Below, piece after piece: positions 1 through 12,839 of a stretch of 64,000 nucleotides of DNA; position 1 is the stretch's first letter, and every line of letters begins with the position of its first letter. The DNA is from Loxodes magnus. Its lineage: Eukaryota; Ciliophora; Karyorelictea; Loxodida; Loxodidae. Below the pieces are notes generated by a model. It was not told the DNA's origin. It saw only the letters and a program-made list of their open reading frames with translations, and searched no databases. The translations under genes and the position numbers were made by a program. The DNA lies in contig CAMPDV010000522.1 of NCBI GenBank assembly GCA_946699065.1, forward strand, positions 1 through 64,000, in the 5' to 3' direction.

Positions 1-1212
1 AACATATTTACAGATTTTGGGAATAAATGACAAAGGCTTTTTAGTTATTTCCTTTGCTATTTAATTTTGGAATCCTCATATTTTAACTGTTTTTTCTTAG
101 AAGGTTCTTTAGATATGCTTTAATACAATGAACTATGGTTTTATAAGTATTGGTAACTATCTTTAGCAGCTATTTTTATTTAAAATAAAGCATATAAAAA
201 ATATTAAGTTAATAAACATATAAATATCAGGAAATTGAAAAGATAGAAGAGTATATAATGTATTTTATGGTTTACCTTACAATGAATTAATAAAAGAAAC
301 TAATATCTTTATATAAATTTAGTTTTAATCTAATAGATTAAATAATTAAGCTAAAGCAAATACTTATATAAGGTTAAGTTGCATGAATTGGCAATAAGTG
401 CAAAGTTATAAAGTTAGTGAGATATTAAATAAAGAAGTTGCATATTATTTAGCCTTCAAAATAGTTTCCTCAAAGATTCAGTTTAATATAATACTTTTTA
501 AGAAGAAATGTTCATTAAACCAGTTTAAAAGATAAGTTTAGACTATAATTTCTTAATAAATAGCTTTATTATAATAGTTAGAAGGTAGTTAAAAATAAAT
601 TATAATAAAGAAAATAAAACAAAGTAATTAAACTTGAGTTTAAAGCAAGAATAATAGTAAAATTCATATGCATATATAATAAATGTATAGGTAAATTGGA
701 AAAATATTTATTTTAGAAAAATTTAAAGGAATTAAAAAGTAAACTCAAATAACTAGAAATATAAGATTAGATAGATTTTAAAATAAGATAAAAAACTGAA
801 CTGTATGAGGACTCATATTTGATTCTTTGAATATTCATTTACATTCAATTCATTTTTGTAAGCAAGTTTTCTTAAGTTGATATTTAAAAAAATTATCTTA
901 TAAGCTTTGGTATTTAGACATTTTATCTTATTTAAGCATAATAAATTAAAGAGAATCTTTTAATTCAAAGTAACTGTAGAATTTAATTAGTTTTTTATTA
1001 GATTAAATAGAGGATATAGTCCTATTCTTTTTCAGTAATCATAAATTCATAATAAAACCTTTATAAAAATCCTAAAAAAATTAGATAATTGAATTCTAAA
1101 ATGTGCTAGCTTTTTACGATAAAGCCCAAATTGGTTCTAAAAAGCATAATAATTAAATAAATAAATATCTTGTCTATTATTTTCTTTAATTTTCTATTTG
1201 TTATATATAAGG
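1..1212. other. A+T-rich flank, no gene recognised
   Basis: This stretch is extremely A+T rich and contains no motif, repeat or RNA gene that I can recognise on either strand. Frames are open only because the organism seems to lack ordinary stop codons, which is not evidence of coding. It ends where the left arm of the large inverted repeat begins. Confidence 0.4.
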
Positions 1213-1688
1213 ATGTATTAAAGATTGTAATGAATATGTATTGGTATGTTATAAGCTGTATGTTAGTATCTTAATAATGATAATATTTGAATAATAGATG
1301 TATAAAGATGTTTAGATAAAATTTGATTATTTATTTATTTAAGCTTTAAAAGAGTTAGTAAGGAAAATAATGTTTAGAAAATAGTATAGGAAATCATAAT
1401 TTATCTAATACATTTTGATAATCATTTAATTAATATACTAAATTATTGCTAAGTCTTATTGTCAACTATATAGCTATAACTATATTATCTAATATATCAA
1501 CTTCATATATACACTTAAACATACAAAAAAATTTAGTTATAAAAATACAACATAAATAAGTATAGATTAACTATATTAATAAGTAGTAACATATTTACTT
1601 AATTATAGATATTTAAACTACTTCTTTATATATGAAACTATATTTATTATAAATAATATTAATAAAATAGATATTATTATTATGTTTA

Positions 1689-3155
1689 TCAGTTATGGCT
1701 TTTAATACTTCTATAACTCAACTTTTCTAAATCAATCCTCATTATTGAAACTCTTGGCTATTCTATAGCAAAAACATAACCATAGACACCTCTTATTTTC
1801 ATCTCCGTTAAAGCTAAAACATCTTTAAAAATTTAACTTTATTGCCATTATTCTTTCTTTCTTTTATATATTCTTCTTGAATATTCTTTCGTAGAATAAT
1901 TTTTTACACCTCCAAGTATGATAAAAGGTTCTAACAAACTATAGGAAAAGCAATAGCTTCAGGAAGATTCAAATTTTACTTACTCCATCTATCATTCTAT
2001 ATGTTATACTTTCATATATCTTTTAAAGTTTATTCTTTCTAATTTGCACCTCCAAAAGAATAAATATTTTATTCATCTTTATCTACTACTAAAGCTTAGC
2101 ATGCTATTTAGAATGGAAATTAAGAGCATTTTTATCATTTACTTTAGTTTCCTATCTATAACTTTTCTACTGATTTTAAAAGCTGATTTATACTAGTAAA
2201 TCCTCCAACCACATAAAGATATTTTTAAGCTGCAGCTATTCCAAAATTACTTCTTCCCTCATTTAAATCACTAAGTTTTATATTATTACCTTCGAAATCA
2301 AATTATCAAGTTTCTTTTATTTCTTTATTTTAATTTAAGTTATATCCTCCAATTAAATATAACTTATTTTAATATTCTATACTTTAACTAAGGTGTGGAA
2401 TTATAATTTAAATTTAGACTTATCGTAATTACTCTGTCTAAATATTAAATAAGCTTAATTTTTAAATTGTTCAATTAAAGTAGTGAATATAGTTAGATTA
2501 CATAAAATGTAACTATTAGCTTAGTCTATCTTTATTAGTCTGTATAATGTTTAGTTTTTGGTGCTTAGTATTCTATTATAGTTTGTATCTTATTTGTGTG
2601 ATATAATTTGAAGTTAATTTAGATAGGTTTTTGTATTAAAGGTGGTTATATAGTGGAATATAGTTAGACTGTTATAGTTAGATTAGATTATAGTTGGTTT
2701 TAGATATTAGTAAATAGGGAATTAGGATGATTGTATAATATTTGAGTGTTATTAGTTGTAGATAAAAGTAGGTTAATGATAGTAGTGTATTGGATGATAT
2801 TAGTATATGGTATAATGAGAGTATTAGTAATGTTAGATAATTTGGTTGTAATGGTTTTAGATTTTTGCATAATTTACTTCCTTATCTCTTTTAATTTCTA
2901 TCTAGCATCTTAAATCTTTTATATGTATTATTAGTTTTAAAATATCATTCTTATTAAATCACTTTCTTAAGGTAAGTCTTCAAATCTAAAATGGAATCCT
3001 TTTTAACAAATAGGACATTACATTATGCCTTATAATCAGAACTGAGTATTCAAACACAAACCACAGTAAATATGTCCACAAGGTAAGACAGTTGGAAGAG
3101 CATTAGTTAAGTTGTAATCTTCTAAGCAGATTAAGCATTTTGGTAACGCTTACAT
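1689..3155 (-). CDS. RING finger-kelch protein, left-arm copy
   Basis: This is the mirror copy of the gene at 16012-17478 and has exactly the same length: ATG at 3155, TGA at 1689-1691, 488 sense codons. The protein opens with a C3HC4 RING finger (residues 7-50), continues through an Asn/Thr/Ile/Gln-rich linker and ends in kelch blades with repeated GG pairs. Reading requires TAA/TAG as Gln and TGA as Trp; the in-frame TGAs at the RING Trp and at three kelch Trp sites are shared with the other copy. Around 2440-2490 this copy differs from its partner by several substitutions and has one additional TGA where the partner has a Tyr codon, yet the frame is kept. RING proteins with a protein-binding propeller usually act as E3 ubiquitin ligases; that role is inferred here. 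The start codon was chosen because it lies six residues ahead of the first zinc ligand. Confidence 0.85.
2515..2873 (-). other. Strand-asymmetric linker tract of RING-kelch gene
   Basis: On the plus strand this tract is almost devoid of C; on the coding (minus) strand it is almost devoid of G. It encodes the linker between RING and kelch domains, very rich in Thr, Asn, Ile, Leu, Ser and Gln. The mirror tract is 16310-16660. Confidence 0.7.
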
Positions 3156-3755
3156 TTTTATTATTATTTAGATTAAAAAAGCTTATAAAGGTAATTTATA
3201 ACAGTTACCATCAAAAATTATTATTAACCATTATAAATTTAAATATCTATCATTACATACATACTACAATATTAGTCTCTTATATCAAGTACCTATCTAC
3301 AATCTGCATGCCGCCTATCTTGATAGCTAAGTAAATTTAAAAAAGCCATGAAAGAGCAACTTAATCAGATTTTTGATAATATTTTTAAGAAAAACATCTC
3401 TATCGTAAAATCTTGAAAAACTACTAGGAGGAATGCACTAAAAAAAGGGTCAAAGTCTTGAAACTAAACAACCTATCAAAAGAAGTAGGTAAGTTAGAAT
3501 ATTTACTAAGACAAGAGCTCTTTGCAAATCTATAAAATGTAGGAAGAAAAGAACGAAAAAATCATAGACGATAATACGAAGTTCGGAACTGCTAAAATAG
3601 AAAAATTTATCTATTTAAAAATTTTTAGAAGAAAAGAACTATAACCAAAGACTCCTTCCAGCAGGAATGCAAGCAAATGAAATTATTTAGCATTTCTCAT
3701 AAATCTTAAGTAAGAATATGGTAAAAAGAATAAGAGTGAAAAAATCCTTTAACAG
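3156..3755. promoter_or_regulatory. Spacer between RING-kelch start and satellite
   Basis: This ~600-bp segment lies upstream of the RING-kelch start and must hold its promoter if the gene is expressed. I see no defined promoter motif. Its plus strand from about 3347 is A-rich and could encode a Lys-rich helical peptide, but several frames are equally open, so I do not call a gene. The mirror region is 15415-16011. Confidence 0.35.
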
Positions 3756-5835
3756 GGAAGAATGGAGTTTTTATTCAAAGTTCTACTTACAATCTTCTAG
3801 GTTCTTTGGCTTTATCCCTAATGAAACTCTCTTTGAGAACTAGAACAAGGCTTTCTAAATTGAGCTTTTACTCAAAATTCGACGTTAAAATTTTCGCTTC
3901 TCAGATTTATCCCTAATTATTTTCAGAACTGGATCAAAACTCTCAAAAAAAATGGAGTTAATACATAAAGTTCTTCTTAAATTTTTTTGGTTCTTCAACT
4001 TTAATCCTACTAAATTTTAAAATTCAAACCAAAGCTCTCAAGTATAATGGAACATATACAGTTAGTTGTAATTTCAGTCTTTAAGCACTTCAGCTTTTTC
4101 GAAACTCAGACTAATTTTGAGAACAAGAGCAAAGCTTGAATCAGAAAAATAACTTAATAAAATGTTTAATAACAATCTTCTGTTCTGCAGCTAAATCACA
4201 AATACTCATTTTGAAAACTAAAAAAAGGCTTCTTTATCCGTAAATTACAAAATGTTCAACCTTAAAATCTTCTGCTTTTGAGATTCATCCGCAATGATTT
4301 TTAATCCTGTATCAAAAATCAGAAATTGAATGGTGTTTTAAATAAAAACTCTTCTCTGAAATTTAGGTAAATCAACTTAATCTCTACTAAATTTGAGTAC
4401 TAAATCAGAGCTCTCAAGGATAACGGATTCCCAACTTTAAGTTCTTTTTTCAGTCTTTATGTTTTGAAGCTTTAACTCTACTGAAACTTAATTTGAGAAT
4501 TAAATCAGAGCTCTTTAGTATATCGGAGTCTTAACTCAAAAATCTTATTTCAGTCTTTTAACTTTAACAGCTTTTTCTATACGTATACTTTTTTTGAGCA
4601 CTAAGACAGAGCTCTCAAGTATATCGGATTCTTCGCTCATAGTTATAGATTTATTTTTAAGATCTTACGCTTTAACGCAACTCTCACTTGCTTTGAGAGC
4701 TTTGGTAAAGGTCAAGAATATTCGAGCATCGCTCAGAGTTCTAAATTCAGTCTTTTATTTTCTCCAGTTTTTCGGGGCTTTGACTTTTTAGAGAACTAGG
4801 TCAGAGCTCTCAAGAATAAAGGAGTCTTATCTCAATGTTTTTTCCGCTTTTAAAGTTTTTTAGCTTTTTCGATACATTACTTTTTTTGAGTACATAAAAG
4901 AGTCGAAAAAGAATCAGAGACTTCGCTCAATGTTATAGATTCAAACTTTTAAATTCTTCAGCTTTAACGCAACTCTCCCTTGTTTTGATAACTATATAAA
5001 GGCTCTTAAGTAGATATGAGGCTTAACTCAAAGTTTTAATTTCAGTATGTTACTTCATCAGCTTTTCGATACTCCGACTTAATTTGAGAAGTCTGCTCAG
5101 AGCTCTCAATTATATCGGATTCTTCGCTTAATGTTCTAGATTCATTTTTTTAATTTCTTAAGCTTTAACGCAACTCTCACTTGCTTTAAGTACTAGATAT
5201 GAGCTCTCAAGAATATCGGAGTCTTGACTATAAGTTCTATTTCGGTCTTTTAACTTCATCATCTTTTTAAATACTCAAGCTTTTTTTAGAACTAGATAAG
5301 AGATCTAAAGTATAACGAAGTCTAATCTCAAGGTTCTTATTTCAGTCTTTTCAATTCTTCAGCTTTATCCCTAAACATACTCATTTTAAGAACTAGATCA
5401 GAGTTCTTAAGATGAGCAGATACTAAACTCAAAGTTGTAATTTCAGTCTTTTAACTTCTTCATTTTTTCGATGCTCAGATTTTTTTATTATTTGAGCATG
5501 CTCTTAAGTAGAACTCAATTTTATATCAACTTCTACTTTCAAACTTTTCAGATTTTCAAACTTTTTTATATCTTAGACTTATTTTGAGAACTAAATTAGA
5601 GCTCTTAAGACGAACGGAGTCTTAACTATAAGTTCATCTTTCAGTTTTTTAAATTCTTTGATTTTAACTCAACTCAGACTTATTTTGAAAACTAGATCAG
5701 AGTACTCGATTATAACTAAGTATTAACTATAAGTTCTTATTTCAGTCTTTTTACTTCTTCAGCTTTTTGATACTTAGACTTTGAGAACTAGATCATAGAT
5801 CTCACGCTGAACGGAGTTTTGACTAAAAGTTCTAG
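3756..5835 (+). repeat. Degenerate ~98-bp satellite, array 1
   Basis: A unit of about 98-101 bp recurs. Landmarks are AGAGCTC (at 4407, 4507, 4608, 4803 and others), then GGAGTCTTAACTC-like, TTTCAGTCTTTTAACTT-like and AGCTTT..CGATACTCAGACTT-like words, then TTTTGAGAACTAGATC. Spacing between the AGAGCTC landmarks is 100, 101 and 195 (two units). The unit length is not a multiple of three, so this is not a coding repeat. The array crosses the inner edge of the inverted-repeat arm at 5082 and continues to about 5835, so the arm boundary falls inside the satellite. Confidence 0.85.
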
Positions 5836-7379
5836 TTTCTGCTCTTTTCCAAAGTATTTCTAGAGAGCTTTAACTATCTTTCCTTTTTCTTTTGATTCAT
5901 GAATTTAGTCTTAGAAGCTAGTTTTGCTGTCTTATTTCTTTTTAATAGCAATTTTCTTGTTTAGCATCAGGTTAAATACGTTGAGAAATAGCTCCTTAGA
6001 TTAAGCTGAAATACAAGTGAAAAATCCACCTAGAAAAGCCTGGCTAGAGTATTCAAGCCTTTTGGCAAGGAATTCCAACCAGTGCAAGCTAATAAACTCA
6101 CTCTCTTGTCGAACACACGTAGGTTAGAAAAGAGATCTGATAATACACAACAAGAAATATTGATATAAAAGCTCTACTTGATACATAATAAAAATAATAA
6201 GTCTTAATCTAGCATATTAACTCTTTCTTTCTTAATTATAACAGTAAATAAATGCTTTATTAGTAAATTTAGATATACAAACTGAAATAAAAAGGCTAAT
6301 ATATAAGTATAAGGATTTAAATATATATTTTAGGTTGTTATTAAGAGCACAGTAGACTAAGAATTTATTAAGTAAGTTAAAACCAGTTTTTCTGGCCCTC
6401 TTTTGCTTTCAAATATCCCTTAAATCGAAGGGTTGGAACTTAGAAAAAAAATTTAGTTTTAAAATACATTAAAGAGTTAGAGACTGAATTTTCGGCTAAG
6501 AAGCTAATCCAGTTCTAAGTAAATAAAAGAGTATTGGGATTGAAAAGGCAATCTAAATGAAGGAAAGATTAGATAGATCAGTCAGCTATTATTTAAATTA
6601 AGAATGTAAATATAGAAAAGGGATTGAAGAATGTTAGTATTAAAATCAAGAGCTAGAATTGATAATTATTATTCGTTCTAGCTCTAAAGAAGACGGAAAT
6701 CGAGTTATTTTCCAGCAGTAGCAAAAATATCATGGTAAGAATAGTTGTAATTTTTCTGTGAAGCGTAAGTACGGAAAAGCATTTTTGACTGGTCTTAAAT
6801 CTTGATAGTACTCCAAGTAGAATATAAAGACATTCTCTAGTTTATATTAGTATAGTAGAATCAAAAAAAATACAAAGCTATTATGAAAATGTTCTTGGTA
6901 GGAAAAAAATCTAAATCATTAATCAGAAGGGAAAACATCCAAAAACCGTCCTTTAACCCTGCTAAGGCATAGGAGTGAGAAAGTAATTCTGAAAGATACC
7001 CTCTTAAGCGGCAACACTAGAAGAGACTTGGATTATTCAAGCATTTAAATTTATACTAATTTTTATTAATTTTATAGTTAAACGATATGGTCTATTTAAA
7101 CCTATCCTTAGCATCTTAATGTTAAATCTTATAGAGAACTTTAATTAAATATAGATTATCTGAGTAAGGTATTTAATTACTTAAACTGTGTATCTTAATA
7201 ATTAATTATTAGTACTAATATCTTCTTATTTAAATTAGACTTGAAACTTCAATTTATTAATTTAAGCTATATTTGACTACTTAATTATGCTTAGAATTAA
7301 AGAGACTAATTAGTAGACTTTAATATCCTAACACAAATTAAAAAAATGCTGTATCTTATTTTCATTTAGAATGTGTAAA
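5836..7379. other. Unresolved stretch, possible coding at 6660-7040
   Basis: No known motif was found. The part from about 6660 to 7040 has slightly higher G+C and, with the reassigned code, gives a protein-like sequence with mixed hydrophobic and charged residues in one plus-strand frame. Other frames are also open and no start or family can be identified. I regard coding potential as possible but unproven. Confidence 0.25.
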
Positions 7380-9640
7380 TAAATAATTAACATAACTTGC
7401 TAAAAATATCAGCACATGGACCGTAGCAGAGGCATTCTTTTATATTCGAATATTTTTGTATACTCTAACATTCTTACTGCGCAGTCATAAATGTTCTTCT
7501 AGCTTTGTCCACTACCCTCGTAAGCACTTGTAAATAAAGTATAAGATCTTATTCATGCAGTGTTACTATCAAAATTTTATGTTGATTGATCTTAAACAAA
7601 TGCTTCTGATAATAGACTAGGAACTTCAAGTTTTTGTTATTTATCTTGTGAGAATTCTCATAAATAAAGTGATTGTTGTATTTCATAAAATCTATCTATT
7701 AATCTGAAAATTCTTTGTTGCAGAGGAATTTGTTGATTAGCTCACTTCTATCCATACTATTCTTTTCCTTTGAGTTCTAAAAGAAGATTGAATATCTTAT
7801 GTCTGTTTCTTTATTTTTCATATAAATTAGAACTCCATTTGTGTTAAGTAATTCTAGGGTATTTATTTTGATTGTACAAGGCCTTTCACTGATTGAAACT
7901 TATAACTCTTCTTAGTCCAAAACTTCATCTTAACTATTTTTTTCTTCTATGAATTGCTATGAATTCTAGTCTTTAGCTTAAATACTTCTATTGTTTTATT
8001 TTCTTAAGATTTTTCCCGCTCTTCATTATTTTTCATATCTTCATTTCTCTCCCTACCTACATTGATTTCAATTTCTTCGTTCTTTTCCCTGCCTGCATTA
8101 TTTTCCATTTCTTCAGTTCTTGGCTTACCTTCGATATTTTCAGTATTTTTAGAATCTTCAGTTTTTTCTACTTTCATTAATTTCAATATTTTCGTTTTTC
8201 CCTACCTTCGATATTTTCAGTATCTTAGATTTCTCTCTTTCCTCATTTTTTTCAGAAGCTTCTTTGCTTTTATCATGCTCAGGAATTTTTATCTCTTCTT
8301 CAGCTTGTTCTGAGTATTATAACCTTTCAGCTAACATTAGATTTCTTCCCATTAAGTTTCTATTTTCCTAATTGATATTCTAAAGTAAATTTTTTTTCCT
8401 TATAGGCTAGCTATAACCTTTCTAAGACTGAATAACTTAAAATTTACTTTATACTACTCCGATCTCAGTACCCTAACTTTGTGACTTTTAAATTAAATTC
8501 TAATCCCTTTCAATCTCCTTATTTTACTATTAATTCATCTTAACATTCTCTTAAACATCTTATTCCCACAACTATAATAACATATCCCTTATCTATACTT
8601 GATTCATAATTTTACAAATATCTACAAGATTTGTTTGACTGGACAATTTACCCTTTATTTATATTAGTTTCTATACTACTTACTACTTATTTTTGTCTAT
8701 AGGTAAAACCTTAATTATTATATCACTCTAGTTCCTATAGATTGATGCATAAAATTACTGGCTATCTTATGGCTTCTTTACTTTTCTCTTTAGTAGCTTC
8801 ATTTCATTTTTTACTAAGGCTTTAGCTCAAATAGTTTCTTGAGAACTTTTAATTAAACTATGATTGTAATTTGATGATTTGGCATAACTAATATGAGTTT
8901 ACATTTTCAAGTACATATGGAGATAGAAAGCTTTCATATAGAATGCTGTTAACTTTCTTATCATGTTAATTGACTAGAAAGTTTTCTTTTAATATTTAGC
9001 TTTCCCAAATTTAAATTTATAGCTTTTGATCAAGTTTTCTTCTACTGAATTCATTTGTTCTATCTTCACCTTCCTATCACAGTAAAATACCTCGTTATCT
9101 TCTGCTTCGTATATAATTGGTAGATTAGTTTAATTAATCAATTTTACAGATCTATGAAACGTTACCTTCTTTTAAAAGCTTTTCACTTTTTAGTTGGCTT
9201 GGCTATTCTTTATTCTAACCTCTTCACTCTTCTGTTGCTTGCTATTACCAGCAACCTCTGATTCTTTATTAATCTTTTTACTAAACTACTTTAAGTTCTC
9301 TATTCTTCCCAAATTTAAACATATTTTTCCTTTTTAAAGCACTCTAGATAGCTTAGTAAATAAATATTTAGCTTCTTTTTAAGACTATGGGATTCTTATT
9401 CATCTACAATTTTTTAAGATTGGGATTTATTCTAATCGCCTAAGAACTCATTAGATAGTAGATTCTTCGAGTTATTTGCTATTATTGAGGAAGAGACTTA
9501 AGAATTTAGTTCCTAAATCTTTTCTAAAGTCATTTACTCTATCACTGATGAGCTACTTTCCTCATTCAGAATTGTCTCACTTGCATTTATAAGCAGAGCC
9601 TGAGTAAGTTTCATATACTATCTACCGTTATAAATCCCAA
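7380..9640 (-). CDS. Possible Lys/Glu/Asn-rich protein, boundaries unresolved
   Basis: On the minus strand this region reads as a long, mostly charged protein when TAA/TAG are Gln. A possible start is an ATG near 9625 followed by a Ser/Gln/Lys-rich segment. The most distinctive part is 8004-8190, where short Glu/Asn/Lys/Arg units of the pattern N-x-G-R-E-(K/R)-N-E repeat several times, giving a low-complexity charged repeat. The region nearest 7380-7500 gives a less repetitive, protein-like sequence. I could not follow a single frame through the whole region; at least one frame change occurs near 9200. I recognise no family. It lies in the spacer of the large inverted repeat, so it may be cargo of that element. 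It could also be decayed. Confidence 0.3.
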
Positions 9641-10980
9641 GAGTTTCATAGTCCAACTTCAAGAAGGAAAGAAATTTTCAAAATAGCCTTGAAATGCTGT
9701 TTATTCTAGGAGTTGATAAAGCTATTATACTCATTAAGTTACATTTAAAACCTAAAGTAAGTGTCTATGCTTATAGGGATAATTTCTATCTAAATTAATT
9801 CTTTGGTTATCTACTAGTTAATTTGATACTAGTTTGATATTTATACTTTTTAACAGTGTAATGAATATTATGCAAATATAAGAATAAAGAAACCAATACT
9901 TATAACTATTTAAATATATCATGTTAAAACATCTTAAAAAAGAAATATTAGTAGTATGTGTTTAATATAGTTTGCTTTAATTAAGTTAGAAAAAGTTTGT
10001 ATCACACTATTATTAAGTTCATGTTAGATTAAACGAGGTTGATATCCAGAATAGGCATCTTCCTCGCAACCAGTTATACTGGTTTAGACTAGGAAATGAA
10101 ATAAGACAAAAAATCTTGTAATGTTTAATTAAAACAGTTAGATAGAATTTAAAGTAAAAAATAGTTATTTTATTAAGGTTTTAGAAGATACAGTGTTGAA
10201 AAATAATTAAAATGCAAAGCTTAATAAAAGCGTATAACTTCTATTTATCTAATTATAGCATATAAAAGCATGCTACTAAGCAAAGTTAGATATAAATATT
10301 TATAGATAATCTTACCTAGTCATTTATAGTTTTGTACTTTATTCTTAATAACTAAAATTGAAATGTAAATGAAGTTTTAATTCCAAATATTTTAAGCTTG
10401 TAATTTAAATTCTATTTTATTATTCATGCTAATAGCAGTGAATCAGTTAATAACTTTTAAATTTTTGGTCTAATTTTTAAAATCAAATTAATGAAAATGG
10501 TATTTATTTTGGCTTCATTGCTTTTTTACTTTTTAGCTAATTTAAATAATTTTTAGCAACGTATAGAATAACCAAATTAGGTTCTTAAATAAATATAGAT
10601 TCTTAAAATTGGTATTCATCTTAAAATATAGCTTTATTGGCTTATCTTAGAGTTTATAGAAGATACAGCAATGATTTAATTCTTGAGAATTGAGTTTTTT
10701 AATTGAACTAACTATTTACAAAACTTTTAATTAAGAACCATTTTCATGAATTCATCCTTTATGTTTGAAACTAAATTCTTTTATTTTAATAAGCTAACTT
10801 ATTAAAAGAATATCCTAAATCTTTTTAGCTTGCTAAAAGTATTTTTACTGGAATTATTATTATACTTCCCTTTATCTAAAATAAGTTTCATTAATGTAAC
10901 TGACTTCGTTATAAACATTTTAATTACTAGTTTTTAATATGGAGTTTACTTCTAAAATAAGGAGTCACTTTAGTCTTCAT
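9641..10980. other. A+T-rich spacer DNA
   Basis: I see no gene, RNA or clear repeat in this stretch between the possible Lys/Glu-rich gene and satellite array 2. Confidence 0.35.
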
Positions 10981-11385
10981 AACTGTGAAAATTATGTTGG
11001 TTAACTACCCAGATAGATTCGTTAATTTGACGTTTTTTTTAGAGCTCAATCAAGCTTTTAAAGGAAAAAATAAAGACTTGATGATTATCTTAATTATCTC
11101 TCATTTCATCAGCAAGATTTGTTATTTTGACTTGATTATAGAGTTCAATCAAGTTCTTTTAGAAAACAAGATCAGCTTTGAGATTGCTCTTTAGATCGCT
11201 CATTTCAACAGCTAAATTCTTTGCTTTACATAGATATAGAGCTCATTAAAGCTCTTCAAGGTTAAAAGTATTAAGATAAGGGTTATCTTAAGGACCACTC
11301 ATTTCATCACTAGATTCGTTACTTTGACTTTTTTAGAGCTCAATCAAGCTCTTCAAGTGAAAAATTTTTTGTCATCCTTTGATTT
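10981..11385 (+). repeat. ~98-bp satellite, array 2
   Basis: Four units are marked by AGAG(C/T)TCAATCAAGC-like words at 11041, 11140, 11238 and 11335, so the spacing is 99, 98 and 97 bp. Each also has a CTCATTTCATCA(G)C-like word and a TTTGACTT-like word. The spacing and the AGAGCTC core match array 1, but the flanking words differ, so this is a separate subfamily. Confidence 0.75.
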
Positions 11386-12440
11386 TTATACATAAAATTT
11401 CGTTCTCATTTTTTTTCGAATCTTTTCTTATTCTTTCATTTCTAACTATTTTTTATAAAACAAAGTTTGCTTTTTTTTACTTCTTTGATTCTTTTTTTCT
11501 TTTTTTAGATCTGTTTAACTTTTTTAATTAGAAATTCATCCTAGTATCTTTTTTCCCTTTCTTAATCATATTTTTCATGATTCTACTTTAACTATTTTTA
11601 TTTTTTTTTACAGCTTAAACAAGTTCTTATATGTTTTTATTTTGCTTTTAAAATTTTTACTCTTTATCTTTTCATTCATTAGCTGCTTTCATTTATTTGG
11701 CTAATTTATTAAACTAGAACAATTTTTCAAAGTTTACTGAATTTTTCTTTTTTATCTTTCAACCTGTTTATTCATCTTCTTTTTCCTTTTCCTAACGACA
11801 TTTTAAAACTATCCCTAACTTTTTCCTTTACTTATTTTTACTCTTTTCCTTTTTCAATCTTTTTTTAATTTTCTACTTTTAACACATTTACTTTTTTTAA
11901 CTTGATTGAGATCTTTAAAATTCAGAATTAACTATATCTTTTATCTTTCAAACTTTTTTTTGATGAATGCTTTCAACATACATAAATCTTTTTAAAACGA
12001 GAATAAGTTCTTAAAGTTAGCTGATTTTATCCTTATCCTTTTTTAAGCCTTTCGGTTTATAGGCTTCTTTCTTTCCTTCAATTTCTTATTAATCTTGAAC
12101 AAGTTCTTAAACGTAGAAAAGTATTGCTTTTGCGCCTTTAACGTTTAACTCCTTTATTTCTTCAGTTACTTTCATTATTTCAACTTCTTTTTAAAACCAG
12201 TTAAGCTCCATTTTTTACTTGGCTTAGCCTTATCTTTCTTCAAGACTTTCTCATTCACCTCTTCTTTCATTCTTTTGTCTTCTATTTAAGACTATTTTCA
12301 GTCTCTTAAGAGTAACTAAGTTTCGGTTAAAGATTTTAAACTCTCAAGCCTTTCATTTCTTCAACTATTTTCATTCCTTCGATTTCTTTAAGTGCTAACC
12401 CAAACTCTTTAAGATTACAGAGTTTAACTTTATCTTTTAC
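11386..12440 (+). repeat. T-rich degenerate tract, probably decayed satellite
   Basis: This kilobase is strongly T-rich on the plus strand with recurring words such as TTTCATTT, TCTTTT and AAGTTCTTAAA. Its position directly after array 2 and recurring AACAAGTTCTTA-type words suggest heavily diverged satellite units, but I could not fix a period by eye. Confidence 0.4.
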
Positions 12441-12839
12441 TAAATCTTTCTATCCATTGGCTTTGATCAACATTTAGAATATACTCTTTTTCACTTTTTC
12501 TATTTAGAGTAATCATTTAAATTATATAACTTAGAAGGCAGTGCAAGTTCATTTCTACATATTAAATTCCGCATGATTATTCTTTTTTTCCACTGAAATC
12601 TCAAAAATATATAATCGAAAATTTTAATATACTTAAATATCAGACCTAGTATCAGCAAATCTTCTCTTAGTGAAATTCTAAGAAAAATCCTAAATAAGTG
12701 TATCATAGTGGCTATAGATTAAAATTACGATGGCGTAATTGAAGAAAAGGTATCATACGTATCTATAAGCTAAGCTAAGCTAAGCTAAGCTAAGCTGAGC
12801 TTGAAACTCATAAAATCAGTTTGAGTAAGAAGAATCTTT
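12441..12839. other. Spacer with pentamer repeat
   Basis: Apart from the short TAAGC repeat at 12766-12799, nothing is recognised here. It borders the duplicated block that carries the pseudokinase pseudogene. Confidence 0.35.
12766..12799 (+). repeat. (TAAGC)n pentamer microsatellite
   Basis: Six consecutive TAAGC units are followed by one variant unit (TGAGC). It lies about 40 bp before the start of the block that is duplicated at 28.0-29.3 kb, so it may mark a recombination or insertion edge. Confidence 0.85.

Larger units (their letters stand above)
1213..5082 (+). repeat. Left arm of 3.87-kb inverted repeat (IR1)
   Basis: This segment is the reverse complement of 14091-17955. The outer limit is where similarity fades (the spaced words around 1213-1240 match 17930-17955). 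The inner limit is sharp: the two arms agree through GACTTAA at 5076-5082 and diverge at the next base. The inner 2.5 kb is nearly identical, whereas the outer ~500 bp (1213-1690) is clearly diverged with small indels. The arm carries, from outside to inside, a RING-kelch gene on the minus strand, a ~600-bp A-rich spacer, and satellite repeats of about 98 bp. Long inverted repeats flanking an internal block are typical of ciliate germline-limited elements such as the Tetrahymena Tlr family. No transposase or polymerase was recognised, so assignment to a transposon family is inference. Confidence 0.9.

Noticed and set aside
3140-3334. Short ATG-to-stop frame in the left arm, with an identical one inverted at 15833-16027
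   Set aside because: It assumes TAA/TAG stops, overlaps the start of the RING-kelch gene on the other strand and its promoter spacer, and exists only because the arms are inverted repeats.
4594-4791. Short frame inside the ~98-bp satellite and its mirror at 14382-14579
   Set aside because: The satellite unit is not a multiple of three and the frame is not kept from unit to unit; it is a by-product of the repeat.
8062-8313. Phe/Ser-rich plus-strand frame
   Set aside because: It is antisense to the Glu/Lys/Asn-rich repeat on the minus strand, whose regular charged units are more protein-like.
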